From JBCBSZ01 sp039185015 (GTDB lineage Bacteria; Actinomycetota; Acidimicrobiia; Acidimicrobiales; Poriferisodalaceae), in NCBI GenBank assembly GCA_039185015.1, contig JBCDAU010000007.1, forward strand, positions 98,335 through 162,334: a stretch of DNA of 64,000 nt, given 5' to 3'. The translations under genes were made by a program, and so were the position numbers. Under the pieces are notes generated by a model. That model searched no databases and was not told the DNA's origin. It saw only the letters and a program-made list of their open reading frames with translations. Numbering within the stretch: the first letter of the stretch is position 1; each line of letters opens with the position of its first letter. Positions 50,955 to 59,772 of the stretch are shown in pieces.

Positions 50955-51362
50955 TCACGACGCCCGGTTCGGGACGAGTCGGACCGTCGAGCTCGCCTTG
51001 GCCAGCACGTCACCGGAGGTGCTGAGGAGCCGGCCTTCGGTGAACACCGTCGACCTGCCGGCGCGCTCGATCCACCCTTCGGCCACGACCGGGCCGGGCG
51101 GGACCGGAGCGAAGAACGACACCTTCACCTCAAGGGTCGCGATCCAGAAGGCGGTCGTGTAGCGGCCGATGCAGGCGTGCGCCATCGCCGAGTCGATCCA
51201 CCCGGTGACGAAGCCGCCCTGGGCGACCCCGCCCGAGTGGCACATCTCGGGTGCGCAGGTGAAGTCGATGACCGCCCGCCCCGCCTCCTCGTCCAACTCC
51301 CGGACCACACCGTTGCCCAGGGTCGTCAGGACCTCGGGATCACCTTCGCTCACATCGCTCAC
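50955..51362 (-). CDS. PaaI-type thioesterase (hotdog fold)
   Basis: A 135-residue hotdog-fold protein with the PaaI/YbgC-like pattern: CHSGGVAQGGFVTGWIDSAM (family HxGxxHGG region changed), FWIATLEVKVSFFAPVPPG and RSTVFTEGRLL. It probably hydrolyses an acyl-CoA. It sits 13 bases downstream of the amidohydrolase, in the same transcript. Confidence 0.83.
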   Translation of the reverse strand: MSDVSEGDPEVLTTLGNGVVRELDEEAGRAVIDFTCAPEMCHSGGVAQGGFVTGWIDSAMAHACIGRYTTAFWIATLEVKVSFFAPVPPGPVVAEGWIERAGRSTVFTEGRLLSTSGDVLAKASSTVRLVPNRAS

Positions 51363-51375
51363 GCAGTCACTCCTG

Positions 51376-52761
51376 TCAGAGCAGCGGGTACTTGGCCTTG
51401 TCCGGCAACCCCGACCGGACCGTGATCGCCTCGCCCATCTCCTGAGCCTTCGCCCAGAGCGCAGACTCGTCGATGGTCGTCATCCGGCCGTCCTCGACGA
51501 CGACGTCGCCGCCGACCACGACCGTGTGGACGCCCCGGCCGTCCGCCGACCAGACCAGCTGGTTCATGACGTTGAGCAGCGGCCGCCACTCGGGTCGATC
51601 GGTGTCGTGGAGCACGACGTCGGCGTGCTTGCCGACCTCGAGCGACCCGACGTGATCCGAGAGCTGGAGCGCTTCGGCGCCGCCGAGGGTCGCCATCTCG
51701 TAGGCGGATTCGGCAGGGAACATCTGCGGGTCCTGCCTGGCGTCCTTGAAGAGCCCGGCGACGAGGTAGGTCGCCCGCATGAGGTCGGAGTAGTTCGAGG
51801 CGTTGTTGCCATCGGTCCCGATGCCGAGGTTGACGCCGGCCATCGCCATCTCGGGCATCTTGCCGACTTGCGTGACGCCGTAGCTGACCTTCAGGGCGGT
51901 GGTGGGGCAGTGGGCGACGTGGGCGCCGGTCTCGGCGATGATCCCGACCTCTCGGTCGTCGACCTGGACGCAATGGGTCATCACGACGTCCGGGCCGAGC
52001 ACGCCGAGCTCGGCGAGGTGCACCATCGGACGCTGACCGAACTCCTCGATGAAGCCGTCCGGATCGAGGGTCGCCGGCGACATGTGGAAGCTCATCCCGG
52101 TGCCGTGCTCGGTTGCGAGCTCTCGGCCGGCCTTCCACAGCGGATCGGAGCAGGTCGTGTGCCCGACGAGGATCGACCAGGCGCCGACCCGGTCGTCGGG
52201 GGTGGCGGGGAAGTCCTCGAGCTGGCGCTGCAGGTGACCGATCGCCTCGTCGGTGCGCTGTTGGTACACCGACGGCTCGGGCGGCAGGTCCCACACCCAC
52301 CGGCCGACCCGACCCCGAATGCCGACCTCTCTGAGGCCGTCGATCGTCTCGTCGAGAAAGCGGATCGTGCCCGCCTCCAGGAACGAGGTGGTCCCGGACT
52401 TGAGCATCTCGACGGCGGCGAGCTGGGCCGATGTGCGCTCCTCCTCGGCCGTGTAGACCGAGTAGAGGCCGCACAGCCAGACGAACACGTTCTCGACGAA
52501 GGGCGTGTCGTCCGGGACGTAGCCGCGGGTGAGGGGCTCGCCGGTCACGTGGATGTGGCTGTTGACCATGCCCGGTGTGACGACGAAGCGATCACCGCCG
52601 ATCGTGCGGGCAGCCGTGTAGTCGCCGTGGACGACACTCGCCTTGTCGACGGCGGCGATCCGGCCGTCGCGGACGGCGACGGCACCGTCGGTGATGATGT
52701 CGCGGTGCTGGTTCATCGTGACGACCCGCCAGCCGTCGATGATCAGATCGACCTGCTCCAT
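51376..52761 (-). CDS. Metal-dependent amidohydrolase (AtzA/TrzN/SsnA group)
   Basis: A 461-residue amidohydrolase-superfamily enzyme. Metal ligands are visible: His69 and His71 in VNSHIHV, a His in SFHMSP, a His in VMTHCVQ, and an Asp in GIGTDGNN. The layout is that of subtype III deaminases/chlorohydrolases acting on purine-, pterin- or s-triazine-like rings. A paralogue lies at 55900. It follows the O-methyltransferase gene with no gap (stop 52763, start 52761). Confidence 0.88.
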   Translation of the reverse strand: MEQVDLIIDGWRVVTMNQHRDIITDGAVAVRDGRIAAVDKASVVHGDYTAARTIGGDRFVVTPGMVNSHIHVTGEPLTRGYVPDDTPFVENVFVWLCGLYSVYTAEEERTSAQLAAVEMLKSGTTSFLEAGTIRFLDETIDGLREVGIRGRVGRWVWDLPPEPSVYQQRTDEAIGHLQRQLEDFPATPDDRVGAWSILVGHTTCSDPLWKAGRELATEHGTGMSFHMSPATLDPDGFIEEFGQRPMVHLAELGVLGPDVVMTHCVQVDDREVGIIAETGAHVAHCPTTALKVSYGVTQVGKMPEMAMAGVNLGIGTDGNNASNYSDLMRATYLVAGLFKDARQDPQMFPAESAYEMATLGGAEALQLSDHVGSLEVGKHADVVLHDTDRPEWRPLLNVMNQLVWSADGRGVHTVVVGGDVVVEDGRMTTIDESALWAKAQEMGEAITVRSGLPDKAKYPLL

Positions 52762-52762
52762 G

Positions 52763-53842
52763 TCATCCCTTCCTGGTGGCGACCAGCTGTTGCTGGAAGC
52801 CGATGGACTCGATCAGCCGCACGTCGGCGAAGCCCGCGCCGCGGACCCAGCCGGCGTAGTCGTCGGTGGTGAAGCCGTTCCCGTTGACCGTGCTCGCCAT
52901 CATCGTTGCCCCCATCAGCACCGCGTGCGGGTTCATCTTCCGCTCGGGATCGACGAAGTAGTCGGCGAGGATCAGGCGTCCCTCAGGGCGCAGCGCGTCG
53001 AAGGCCCGGGCGATCAGGCGTTGCGCAAGCTCCGGGCCCTCGGTTCGGCAGACGTGGCCGAGCACGACGATGTCGTAGTCGCCGTCCTCGATCGGGATCT
53101 CGTGGAAGTCACCAGGGCGGAGCTCCACGCGGCCGGTGAGGCCGTGCTCGGCGACCTTTCGCTCGGCGACGTGGATCACGCCGTCGAGGTCGTTGATCAC
53201 CGCCGTCGCGCCGTCGTTGCCGGCGAGGATGGCGATCGCCCACGGCGCCCCGCCGGCGCCGAGGTCGAGCACCCGGGGCGAGCGCATCGCCGACCACCGC
53301 AGCTTGAAGTCCGAGCGGGTGGCGCAGCGGAACATCGTGGTGAACGTGCCCTCGACGAGCGGGAGGTAGAAGCCGGCCGGGTCGTCGTCGATGGGCGTGG
53401 CCGGCCGTCCGTGGCGGACGGTGTCGGCGAGCCGGGTCCAGTTCTCGTGGGGACCGGGGGCGACCGGGACGAGGTCGGCCATGGTCGCCGGTCCGTCGCT
53501 GACGAGGTAGCGCTTCGCGGTGTCGTTGAGCTCGTAGGTGCCGTCGACCTGATCGAGCAGTCCCATGGCGACCACGGAGTCGAGCAGTGTCTCGAGATGG
53601 GCCTCCGAGCAGCCGAGCTCGGCGTTGATCTCGGCGATCGTCGACGGTCCCAGCCGACCGAGCGCATCGAACGCATCGAGCTCCAGCGCCGCGCACAGCA
53701 CGTGAAACCGCCCGAGTCCCTCGATCGCCGCCCACACGGGCGCTGCGGGCGGTGGCTTGAAGTCCGTGAAGGGACGGCCAACGTGGGCCATCGTGTGGGT
53801 CTTCTTCAGCTCCGGGTAGGGGGCGTCGCGGGGCTCGAACAC
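52763..53842 (-). CDS. SAM-dependent O-methyltransferase-like protein
   Basis: A 359-residue protein with an N-terminal winged-helix dimerisation domain (about 30-110), as in class I small-molecule O-methyltransferases. The SAM motif is VLDLGAGGAPWAIAI, with DLDG and LRPGDFHE downstream and LRPEGRLILADYF near the end. In a degradative cluster it could instead be a demethylation-related or methyl-transfer enzyme, but typical use is methylating a hydroxyl of an aromatic or heterocycle. Confidence 0.83.
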   Translation of the reverse strand: MFEPRDAPYPELKKTHTMAHVGRPFTDFKPPPAAPVWAAIEGLGRFHVLCAALELDAFDALGRLGPSTIAEINAELGCSEAHLETLLDSVVAMGLLDQVDGTYELNDTAKRYLVSDGPATMADLVPVAPGPHENWTRLADTVRHGRPATPIDDDPAGFYLPLVEGTFTTMFRCATRSDFKLRWSAMRSPRVLDLGAGGAPWAIAILAGNDGATAVINDLDGVIHVAERKVAEHGLTGRVELRPGDFHEIPIEDGDYDIVVLGHVCRTEGPELAQRLIARAFDALRPEGRLILADYFVDPERKMNPHAVLMGATMMASTVNGNGFTTDDYAGWVRGAGFADVRLIESIGFQQQLVATRKG

Positions 53843-53846
53843 GTCG

Positions 53847-54881
53847 TCAGGGTGTCAGCAGGATCTTGCCGAAGACGTCGTTCGACAGCAGCTTGTCCTG
53901 CGCAGCGACGGCGTCGGCGAGCGGGAAGGTGCTGTCGATGTGGACGTCGAAGTCACCGGTGCAGAACCGGTCCCACACCGGGCCGAACTCGTCCGGTCGG
54001 TAGGGGTCGGATCCGAGGATGGAGATGCCGGAGTGGAAGACGTACCCGAGCGACGGGATCGTCGCGTCGTCGCCGGAGGAGTTGCCGCAGTTCACGAGCC
54101 GGCCGTGGACGCCGAGCGCGAAGAGCGACGGCCCGAACAGCGCCGTGCCGACGTGGTCGAACACCATGTTCACACCTTGGCCCTGCGTGACCTCCCGAGC
54201 CCAACCAGCGACGTCACCGGAGCGGTTGTTGAGCGCTGCGGTGACGCCCATGCCGAGCGCCCGCTCGCACTTCTCGTCGGTGCCGGCGGTGGCGTAGACG
54301 GTCGCCCCGGCGTCGAGCGCGAGCTGGATGGCAGCGACCGAGACCCCGGCGCCGGCGGCGTGGATCAGCACGGTCTCGCCCTCGGAGAGCTTGCCGACGT
54401 CGAACAGGGCGTGTGCGGCGGTGAGGTAGCAGGTCGGGAACGTGGCGGCGTCCTCGAGCGACATGTCGTCGGGCACCGGGTAGACGTGGCTGGCCGGTGC
54501 GAGGCACTGCTCGGCGTAGCCTCCGGCGACCGTGCCACCGATCACGCCGAGCTCGCCGTGGAGGTCGCCGCGCCCACCGAGCTTCGAGCGGTCGTCGACT
54601 CCGGCCAGCGACGGGTCGACCACGACGCGATCGCCGACCGCCACGCCGTCGACGTCTGAGCCGACCGCGGACACGACTCCGGCGACGTCCATGCCGGCGA
54701 TGTGAGGCAGCTCGAAGCCGGGCAGGGAGAACCAGCCGTTGCGCTGGACGACGTCGAGCCGGTTGAGCGCCGCAGCGGCGACGTCGACCACGACATCGAC
54801 GGGTCCCGGTTCGGGATCGTCCACGTCGGTGTACCGGAGCACCTCCGGCCCACCGGGCTGGTCGTAGAGGACGGCCTTCAT
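53847..54881 (-). CDS. Zinc-binding medium-chain dehydrogenase/quinone reductase
   Basis: A 344-residue MDR protein. PHIAGMDVAGVVSAVG and the nucleotide site HAAGAGVSVAAIQLAL are present. It is close to the quinone/enoyl reductase branch. ATG 54881 overlaps the stop of the aldo/keto reductase as ATGA, so expression is tied to it. It likely reduces or oxidises a pathway intermediate with NAD(P)H. Confidence 0.87.
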   Translation of the reverse strand: MKAVLYDQPGGPEVLRYTDVDDPEPGPVDVVVDVAAAALNRLDVVQRNGWFSLPGFELPHIAGMDVAGVVSAVGSDVDGVAVGDRVVVDPSLAGVDDRSKLGGRGDLHGELGVIGGTVAGGYAEQCLAPASHVYPVPDDMSLEDAATFPTCYLTAAHALFDVGKLSEGETVLIHAAGAGVSVAAIQLALDAGATVYATAGTDEKCERALGMGVTAALNNRSGDVAGWAREVTQGQGVNMVFDHVGTALFGPSLFALGVHGRLVNCGNSSGDDATIPSLGYVFHSGISILGSDPYRPDEFGPVWDRFCTGDFDVHIDSTFPLADAVAAQDKLLSNDVFGKILLTP

Positions 54882-55900
54882 CTGCGCCTCCTGCGCTGTT
54901 CGGGTGCGAGGCCGGGTGGGGTCCACCCGACATCGGCGGGGTTGAGGTTGGTGCCCGGCGCCACGACCTCATCGATCGCGTCGAGCACGTCGGCCGACAG
55001 CCGGACCTCCGCGGCAGCGAGCAGGTCGCCGAGCTGTTCGGACGTGCGCGGCCCGATCAGCGCGGTGGTGACCGCAGGATGCTCCACCGTCCAGGCGATG
55101 GAGAGGTGGGTCAGCGACAGGCCGGCCTCGTTGGCGAGCGCAGCGAGCCGTTCGACGGCGTCGAACTTGCGGTCGTTGCCGCCGTCGAAGTGGTCGGGGT
55201 TGGTCGCGGCCCTCGTGCCCGCCGGAGCGGGCTCGCCTCGCCGATACTTGCCGGTGAGCCACCCGCCGGCGAGGGGACTCCACACCAGGACACCCATGCC
55301 GTGCCGCCGGGCGACCGGGAGGACATCGCGCTCGATGCCCCTCGTCATGATCGAGTACGGCGGCTGCTCGGTGTGCGGGCCGCTCCGGCCGAGGCGCTCT
55401 GCCTCCCAGTGCATCGAGACGAGCTCGTCGGCCGGGAAGGTCGACGTGCCCCAGGCTCGGATCTTGCCCGCCGTGACGAGGTCGTCGAGGGCGGCGACGG
55501 TCTCGGCGAGCGCGACCGTCGGGTCGGGACGGTGCACCTGGTAGACGTCGACGTGGTCGACGTCGAGGCGGCGCAGGCTGTCGTCGATCGCCTGCACGAT
55601 CCACCGGCGCGAGTTGCCCCGCCGGTTCGGGTCGTCGTGTCCGCCGACCGGGTGGTGGAACTTGCTGCAGAGCACGACCTCGTCACGCCGTGCGGCGATC
55701 GCTCGACCCACGATCTCCTCGTTCTGGCCGCCGCCGTACATGTCGGCGGTGTCGACGAGGTTGATGCCTCGGTCGAGCGCAGCGTTGATGATCCGCTCGC
55801 ACTCGTCGAGGTCCTGGTTGCCCCAGGCGCCCAGCACCATCGCGCCGAGCCCGAAGCGACTCACGTGGATGCCGGTGCGCCCGAGCGGACGGAGCTCCAT
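54878..55900 (-). CDS. Aldo/keto reductase
   Basis: A 340-residue AKR. The catalytic tetrad region is visible in NLVDTADMYGGGQNEE (Asp, Tyr), LCSKFHHPVGG (Lys) and YQVHRPDP (His). Start ATG 55900 overlaps the preceding amidohydrolase stop by one base (TGATG). It converts carbonyls to alcohols with NADPH. Overlaps on both ends mark it as mid-operon. Confidence 0.9.
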   Translation of the reverse strand: MELRPLGRTGIHVSRFGLGAMVLGAWGNQDLDECERIINAALDRGINLVDTADMYGGGQNEEIVGRAIAARRDEVVLCSKFHHPVGGHDDPNRRGNSRRWIVQAIDDSLRRLDVDHVDVYQVHRPDPTVALAETVAALDDLVTAGKIRAWGTSTFPADELVSMHWEAERLGRSGPHTEQPPYSIMTRGIERDVLPVARRHGMGVLVWSPLAGGWLTGKYRRGEPAPAGTRAATNPDHFDGGNDRKFDAVERLAALANEAGLSLTHLSIAWTVEHPAVTTALIGPRTSEQLGDLLAAAEVRLSADVLDAIDEVVAPGTNLNPADVGWTPPGLAPEQRRRRR

Positions 55901-57330
55901 CAGCCGGCCTCCACGTGGGGCCACGGGTGCGGGATGGTCAGCCCCGCACGTTCGAGCAGGCGAGCCTGGTGGTGGGACGCCATCGCGTCGAGCTCGTCCC
56001 AGCCGATGGCGGTCGGACGACCATCGCTCACGACCTGCCGGCCGGCGACCCAGACGTCACGCACGCTTCGGCCGTCGGTGCCCCAGACCAGCTGCAGCGC
56101 GACATCGCCCCGAGGCGTCCAGCCAGGGAGGTCGGTGCGGTGGACGACCAGGTCGGCCTGCTTGCCGACCTCGATCGAGCCGATGCGGTCGTCGAGCCCG
56201 ATCGCCGCAGCGCCGTCGATCGTGGCCAACGCGAAGGCGTCGTGGGCACCGAACCTCGTGGGTTCGATGCGGGCATCGCGGGCGATGCCGGCGGCGACGG
56301 CTGCGGTGCGCAGCACGTCGATCGAGTCACCGGCGTTGGAGGCGTCACAGCCCAGGGCGATGCGGCCGCCTCGCTCGGCGATCTCGGCGTGGCGTCCGTG
56401 GCCGCACACGCCTTGACCGAGTCGCAGGTAGGCCCACGGGCAGTACGCGATGGCGGTGCGGGTGTCGAGCACGAGCTCGACCTCGTCGTCGTCGAGCCAC
56501 ACACCGTGTCCGATCAGCAGATGCTCGCCGAGGACGCCCAGATCCTGGAGGTGCACGACCGGACGCTTGCCGGTCGTCGCAAGGTACTGCTCAGGATCCG
56601 ACGAGGTCGGCGAGAGGTGCATCGTCATGTTCGTCGAGCGGGCCCGGGCCAGGTCGGCGGCGCCGGCCAGCAGTGCGTCGGAGGCGAGGTCGTGGCCGAC
56701 CAGCGTCACCCACCCCTCGACGAGTCCGCCCGCCGGATAGGAGTCGATCACTGCGGCCTGCCGATCGAGCACCTCGTCGGTCGGAGCGGTGAAGGGGCCC
56801 TCCTCGATGTCCCACCCCCAGACGCCGAGCGTCGCCCGGAGACCGATGCGCTCGAGCCCCGCCGCGACGCGGTCGGCGTGGGCGACGGTGCCCGCCTCGA
56901 CGACGGTGGTGACGCCCGCGCACAGCGCCTCGACGGCCGACAGCGTGGCCGACGCCTCGTCGTCGTCGGGCTGGTGGGCGCCGTGCACCGGCACCGACCA
57001 CTCGAAGATCGACGCGCCGGGCGGCAGCAGGTCGGGGATGCAGCTCCGGATCAGCGGGTCGCCGGTGAGGTGCTGGTGGGCGTCGACCATCCCCGGCGTC
57101 ACGACCGTGCCTCGGAGGTCGACCACCGTCGCCTCGGGGTGCTCGGCCCGCAGCGCGCTCGTCGATCCGACGCCGACGATGCGCTCGCCTGCGATCGCGA
57201 CCGTGCCACCGACCAGGACCTCCCGGTCGGGGCTCATGGTGACGACGTCGCCCCCGGCGAGGAGCGTGACCTGAGGTGGTGCGGAGCCGACTCCGCCCCG
57301 TCCTGCCTCGCCTGAGCTCGGGCCGATCAC
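55900..57330 (-). CDS. Metal-dependent amidohydrolase, paralogue of the 51376 gene
   Basis: A 476-residue amidohydrolase. Metal ligands appear as His85 and His87 in VDAHQHLT, a His in TMHLSP, a His in LIGHGVWLD and an Asp in LGCDASNAG. It shares with the other copy the order and sequences TPGMV and GSIEVGKQADLVVH / LEVGKHADVVLH, but differs at the zinc motif (DAHQH versus NSHIH). Two related hydrolases in one operon may act on consecutive ring-opening or deamination steps. Confidence 0.88.
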   Translation of the reverse strand: MIGPSSGEAGRGGVGSAPPQVTLLAGGDVVTMSPDREVLVGGTVAIAGERIVGVGSTSALRAEHPEATVVDLRGTVVTPGMVDAHQHLTGDPLIRSCIPDLLPPGASIFEWSVPVHGAHQPDDDEASATLSAVEALCAGVTTVVEAGTVAHADRVAAGLERIGLRATLGVWGWDIEEGPFTAPTDEVLDRQAAVIDSYPAGGLVEGWVTLVGHDLASDALLAGAADLARARSTNMTMHLSPTSSDPEQYLATTGKRPVVHLQDLGVLGEHLLIGHGVWLDDDEVELVLDTRTAIAYCPWAYLRLGQGVCGHGRHAEIAERGGRIALGCDASNAGDSIDVLRTAAVAAGIARDARIEPTRFGAHDAFALATIDGAAAIGLDDRIGSIEVGKQADLVVHRTDLPGWTPRGDVALQLVWGTDGRSVRDVWVAGRQVVSDGRPTAIGWDELDAMASHHQARLLERAGLTIPHPWPHVEAG

Positions 57331-57334
57331 CGGG

Positions 57335-57961
57335 TCAGCCGCGGCGGGGGGTGCGCGAGAAGACGGTGCGGACGAGCGGCTCGAAGTGCTCGAGGGTCTC
57401 GCTCGGGTAGTCCGGATCGAAGGCCGTCTCGTCCCAGACGTCGGCGAACCGCTCGGCCATCTCGTAGTGCTCGTGGCCGAGGTGCTTGCGCCGCGTCTCG
57501 GGATCCATGCCGATGCGTGCGTAGTAGTGCCGCCCCTGGAAGTCCTGGTGGTACTTCGTGACCCAGTAGGCCTCGTCGCTCACCCACGGCCGCAGCATCT
57601 CGGCGGCGATCGCCGGGTGGTTCATGTTGGAGAACGTCTTGCCCATGTCGTGGCAGAGGGCGGCGATGATCATGTCGTCGTCGGCACCGTCCCGTTCGGC
57701 CCGGGTGGCGGTCTGGAGCGCGTGGTCGAGCTGGCTGACAGCGAAGCCCTGGTGCTGCTCGCCCATCGAGCGGAGCAGGGCGAGCACGCGGTCGGCGACG
57801 AGCTTGAGGTCGGCGTCGAGGTGGTCTTCGACGTAGGTCATGTACTCGCCGGAGAACGTCGACATGCTCGGGCCGATGTCGCCCTCGAAGCCAGGGGCGC
57901 CGGGAGTACTGACCAGATCGCGCGCGGCGGCGATCTCGTCGGGAGAGTGGACGTCGGTCAT
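57335..57961 (-). CDS. HD-domain protein (PhnZ-like fold possible)
   Basis: A 208-residue HD-domain protein from ATG 57961. Metal-binding residues are His80 (SQLDHALQ), His104-Asp105 (HDMGK), His115 and probably His138. The LDHALQTATRAE segment and overall layout recall PhnZ/TmpB-type diiron oxygenases, which usually have HDIGH; the HDMGK here also fits an ordinary HD phosphohydrolase. The start of this gene lies 25 bases downstream of the enolase-superfamily gene. Confidence 0.72.
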   Translation of the reverse strand: MTDVHSPDEIAAARDLVSTPGAPGFEGDIGPSMSTFSGEYMTYVEDHLDADLKLVADRVLALLRSMGEQHQGFAVSQLDHALQTATRAERDGADDDMIIAALCHDMGKTFSNMNHPAIAAEMLRPWVSDEAYWVTKYHQDFQGRHYYARIGMDPETRRKHLGHEHYEMAERFADVWDETAFDPDYPSETLEHFEPLVRTVFSRTPRRG

Positions 57962-57986
57962 CGTGGTCCTCGCAGTCTGGGTCGGA

Positions 57987-59162
57987 TCAGCGGTCGCCGA
58001 CGAAGCGGTCGGGTAGCCCGCCGGTGGTCCCGGCGACCCGGGAGCCGAGCGGTTGGTACGGATGGTCGGCGACGGCGGTGGGGTCGAGCGCCACTCCGAG
58101 GCCGGGCTGGTTGGGGATGGGGAGCTCGCCGTCGATGATCGCGTCGAGGCCGAGCGACGCACCGGTGCCGAAGGTCTCCCACACCGGGAGCAGCGTCGGC
58201 GGGTACTCGATGCAGCGGACGGCGCCGACGGTCGCTGCGAGGTGGAGGTTGGCGGCCAGCGCGACCGGTCCGGCGCAGACGTGGGGCACCACTCGTACAC
58301 CGAACCCGGCGGCGGCCTGCGCCATGCGGCGGGCCTCGGCGATGCCGCCGGCGGTCGCGGCGTCGGGCTGGAGGACGTCGAGCTGGCGTCGGCGCATCGC
58401 CTCGATCGCCTCGTCGGTGCCGAAGAGGTGCTCGCCGTAGGCGACGGGCACGGGTGAGTGCTCGACGAGCGACTCCAGACCGGCCCGCGCGCCCTGTGGC
58501 AGCGGTTCCTCGATCCAGCGGACGTCGAGGTCCGCCAGTCGCTCGGCGAGTCGACGAGCGGTGGGCAGCGTGTAGGTCTCGCTGGCGTCGATCATCAGCT
58601 CGACGTCGGGTCCGAGGGCCCGTCGGACCTCGGCCAGTGTGTCGAGATCGCGCTGCCACTCGGGGCCGGTGCGCAGCTTCACCTTGCGCACACCTCGGTC
58701 GAGCAGCGGTTGGAGCCGGACCAGGTGGTGATCGGCGTCGCCCTCCTCGAGGAACGCCCCCGAGGCGTAGACCTCGATGCGGTCCCGCACCCGCCCGATC
58801 AGCCCGCTGATCGATCGACCGGCGCGCCGGCCGACGAGGTCCCAGAGGGCGATCTCGACACCCGCCCGCGCCTGCGCAGCGACCCACTGGTCACCGAGGC
58901 GACGTCGGGTGGCCAGGCGGAGGCGCTCGACGAGCGGCTCGACGGCGTCGATCTCGGCGCCGATCAGCATCGGTGCGAACACGTCGTCGATCACGCTCGC
59001 CGGCACGGGCGCATAGGAGCAGCCGTAGCTGTCGCAGACCTCGCCCCAGCCGATGGTGCCGTCGTCGGCGGTGATCGAGACGAAGAGGAAGGACATCTGC
59101 TCGCGATCGGTGCCGTGCGTGCAGGCGTGGGTGGCGATCTCGGCGATCTTCACGGCCGCCAC
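57987..59162 (-). CDS. Enolase-superfamily enzyme (mandelate racemase/muconate lactonising type)
   Basis: A 391-residue enzyme with the two-domain enolase-superfamily fold. Catalytic bases Lys160 and Lys162 (KVKLRTG), metal ligands Asp192 (MIDASET), Glu218 (WIEEPL) and Glu244 (YGEHL), and His294 (VVPHVCAG) are all seen. The Lys-x-Lys and His pair suggest acid-sugar dehydratase or racemase chemistry rather than muconate cycloisomerase. It is likely the first enzyme gene of the operon downstream of the transporter. Confidence 0.87.
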   Translation of the reverse strand: MAAVKIAEIATHACTHGTDREQMSFLFVSITADDGTIGWGEVCDSYGCSYAPVPASVIDDVFAPMLIGAEIDAVEPLVERLRLATRRRLGDQWVAAQARAGVEIALWDLVGRRAGRSISGLIGRVRDRIEVYASGAFLEEGDADHHLVRLQPLLDRGVRKVKLRTGPEWQRDLDTLAEVRRALGPDVELMIDASETYTLPTARRLAERLADLDVRWIEEPLPQGARAGLESLVEHSPVPVAYGEHLFGTDEAIEAMRRRQLDVLQPDAATAGGIAEARRMAQAAAGFGVRVVPHVCAGPVALAANLHLAATVGAVRCIEYPPTLLPVWETFGTGASLGLDAIIDGELPIPNQPGLGVALDPTAVADHPYQPLGSRVAGTTGGLPDRFVGDR

Positions 59163-59200
59163 CCGTCGAGCTCGGGGGAGCGGTGTGCCACGATGCGGTC

Positions 59201-59656
59201 ATGGCCGCACCGATCTCGACCCTGCTGACCCACATCGCCCTGCCGGTCGAGGACCTCGACGCGACGCTCGCCTTCTACGACAAGTTCACCGACCTCGCAC
59301 TGATCCACGAGCGGTACGACGAGGACACCAAGATGCGCACCGCGTGGCTCGCCAACGAGCGGGACCGCACGGTCGACGGCGCGGCCCGGTTCGTGATCGT
59401 GCTGATCGAAGGGTCGTTGCCCAAGCAGATCACCGGCGACATCGAGGAGGAGTACGGCTTCCTCACCTCGATCAGCCACCTCGGCCTGTCGCTGGACAGC
59501 CGGGAGGAGGTCGACCGGATCGCGGAGTTGGCGAAGGAGGACGGTTGCCTCCTGCTCGGCCCCATGTACCGCAACGAGGTCGTCGGCTACATCTGCATCG
59601 TGACCGATCCCGACGGCAACAACCTCGAGTTCTCGGTGGAGCAGGTGCTGGGTTGA
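59201..59656 (+). CDS. Glyoxalase/lactoylglutathione lyase-like VOC protein
   Basis: A 151-residue VOC protein. The first His is in LLTHIALPVED, and the paired acidic residue in NNLEFSVEQ near the end; YICIVTDPDGN is typical of glyoxalase I. It is divergent from the enolase-superfamily gene with a 38-base gap, so both probably share a control region. ATG 59201 is preferred to ATG 59183. Confidence 0.83.
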   Translation: MAAPISTLLTHIALPVEDLDATLAFYDKFTDLALIHERYDEDTKMRTAWLANERDRTVDGAARFVIVLIEGSLPKQITGDIEEEYGFLTSISHLGLSLDSREEVDRIAELAKEDGCLLLGPMYRNEVVGYICIVTDPDGNNLEFSVEQVLG

Positions 59657-59695
59657 GGCGAAGCCGGAGCGCTCGCCGGGTCCACGGCGGCCCGT

Positions 59696-59761
59696 CGAGC
59701 GAGCGGATGCGGCGTGCCGACGGAGTCGGTGCGGAGCATCGAGGAAGCGAGACCAGAGCGG
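59696..59761 (+). repeat. Dispersed hairpin repeat, copy B
   Basis: The second copy of the element at 12898-12962, with the same CGAGCGAGCGGATGCGG and GGAGCATCGAGGAAGC flanks and the same AGAGCGG end. The inner stem here is CCGAC-GGA-GTCGG, with two G-U pairs below. It lies between the tail of a plus-strand VOC gene and the stop codon of a minus-strand permease 11 bases on, the same arrangement as copy A. Confidence 0.7.
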
Positions 59762-59772
59762 GGGAGATGGCC

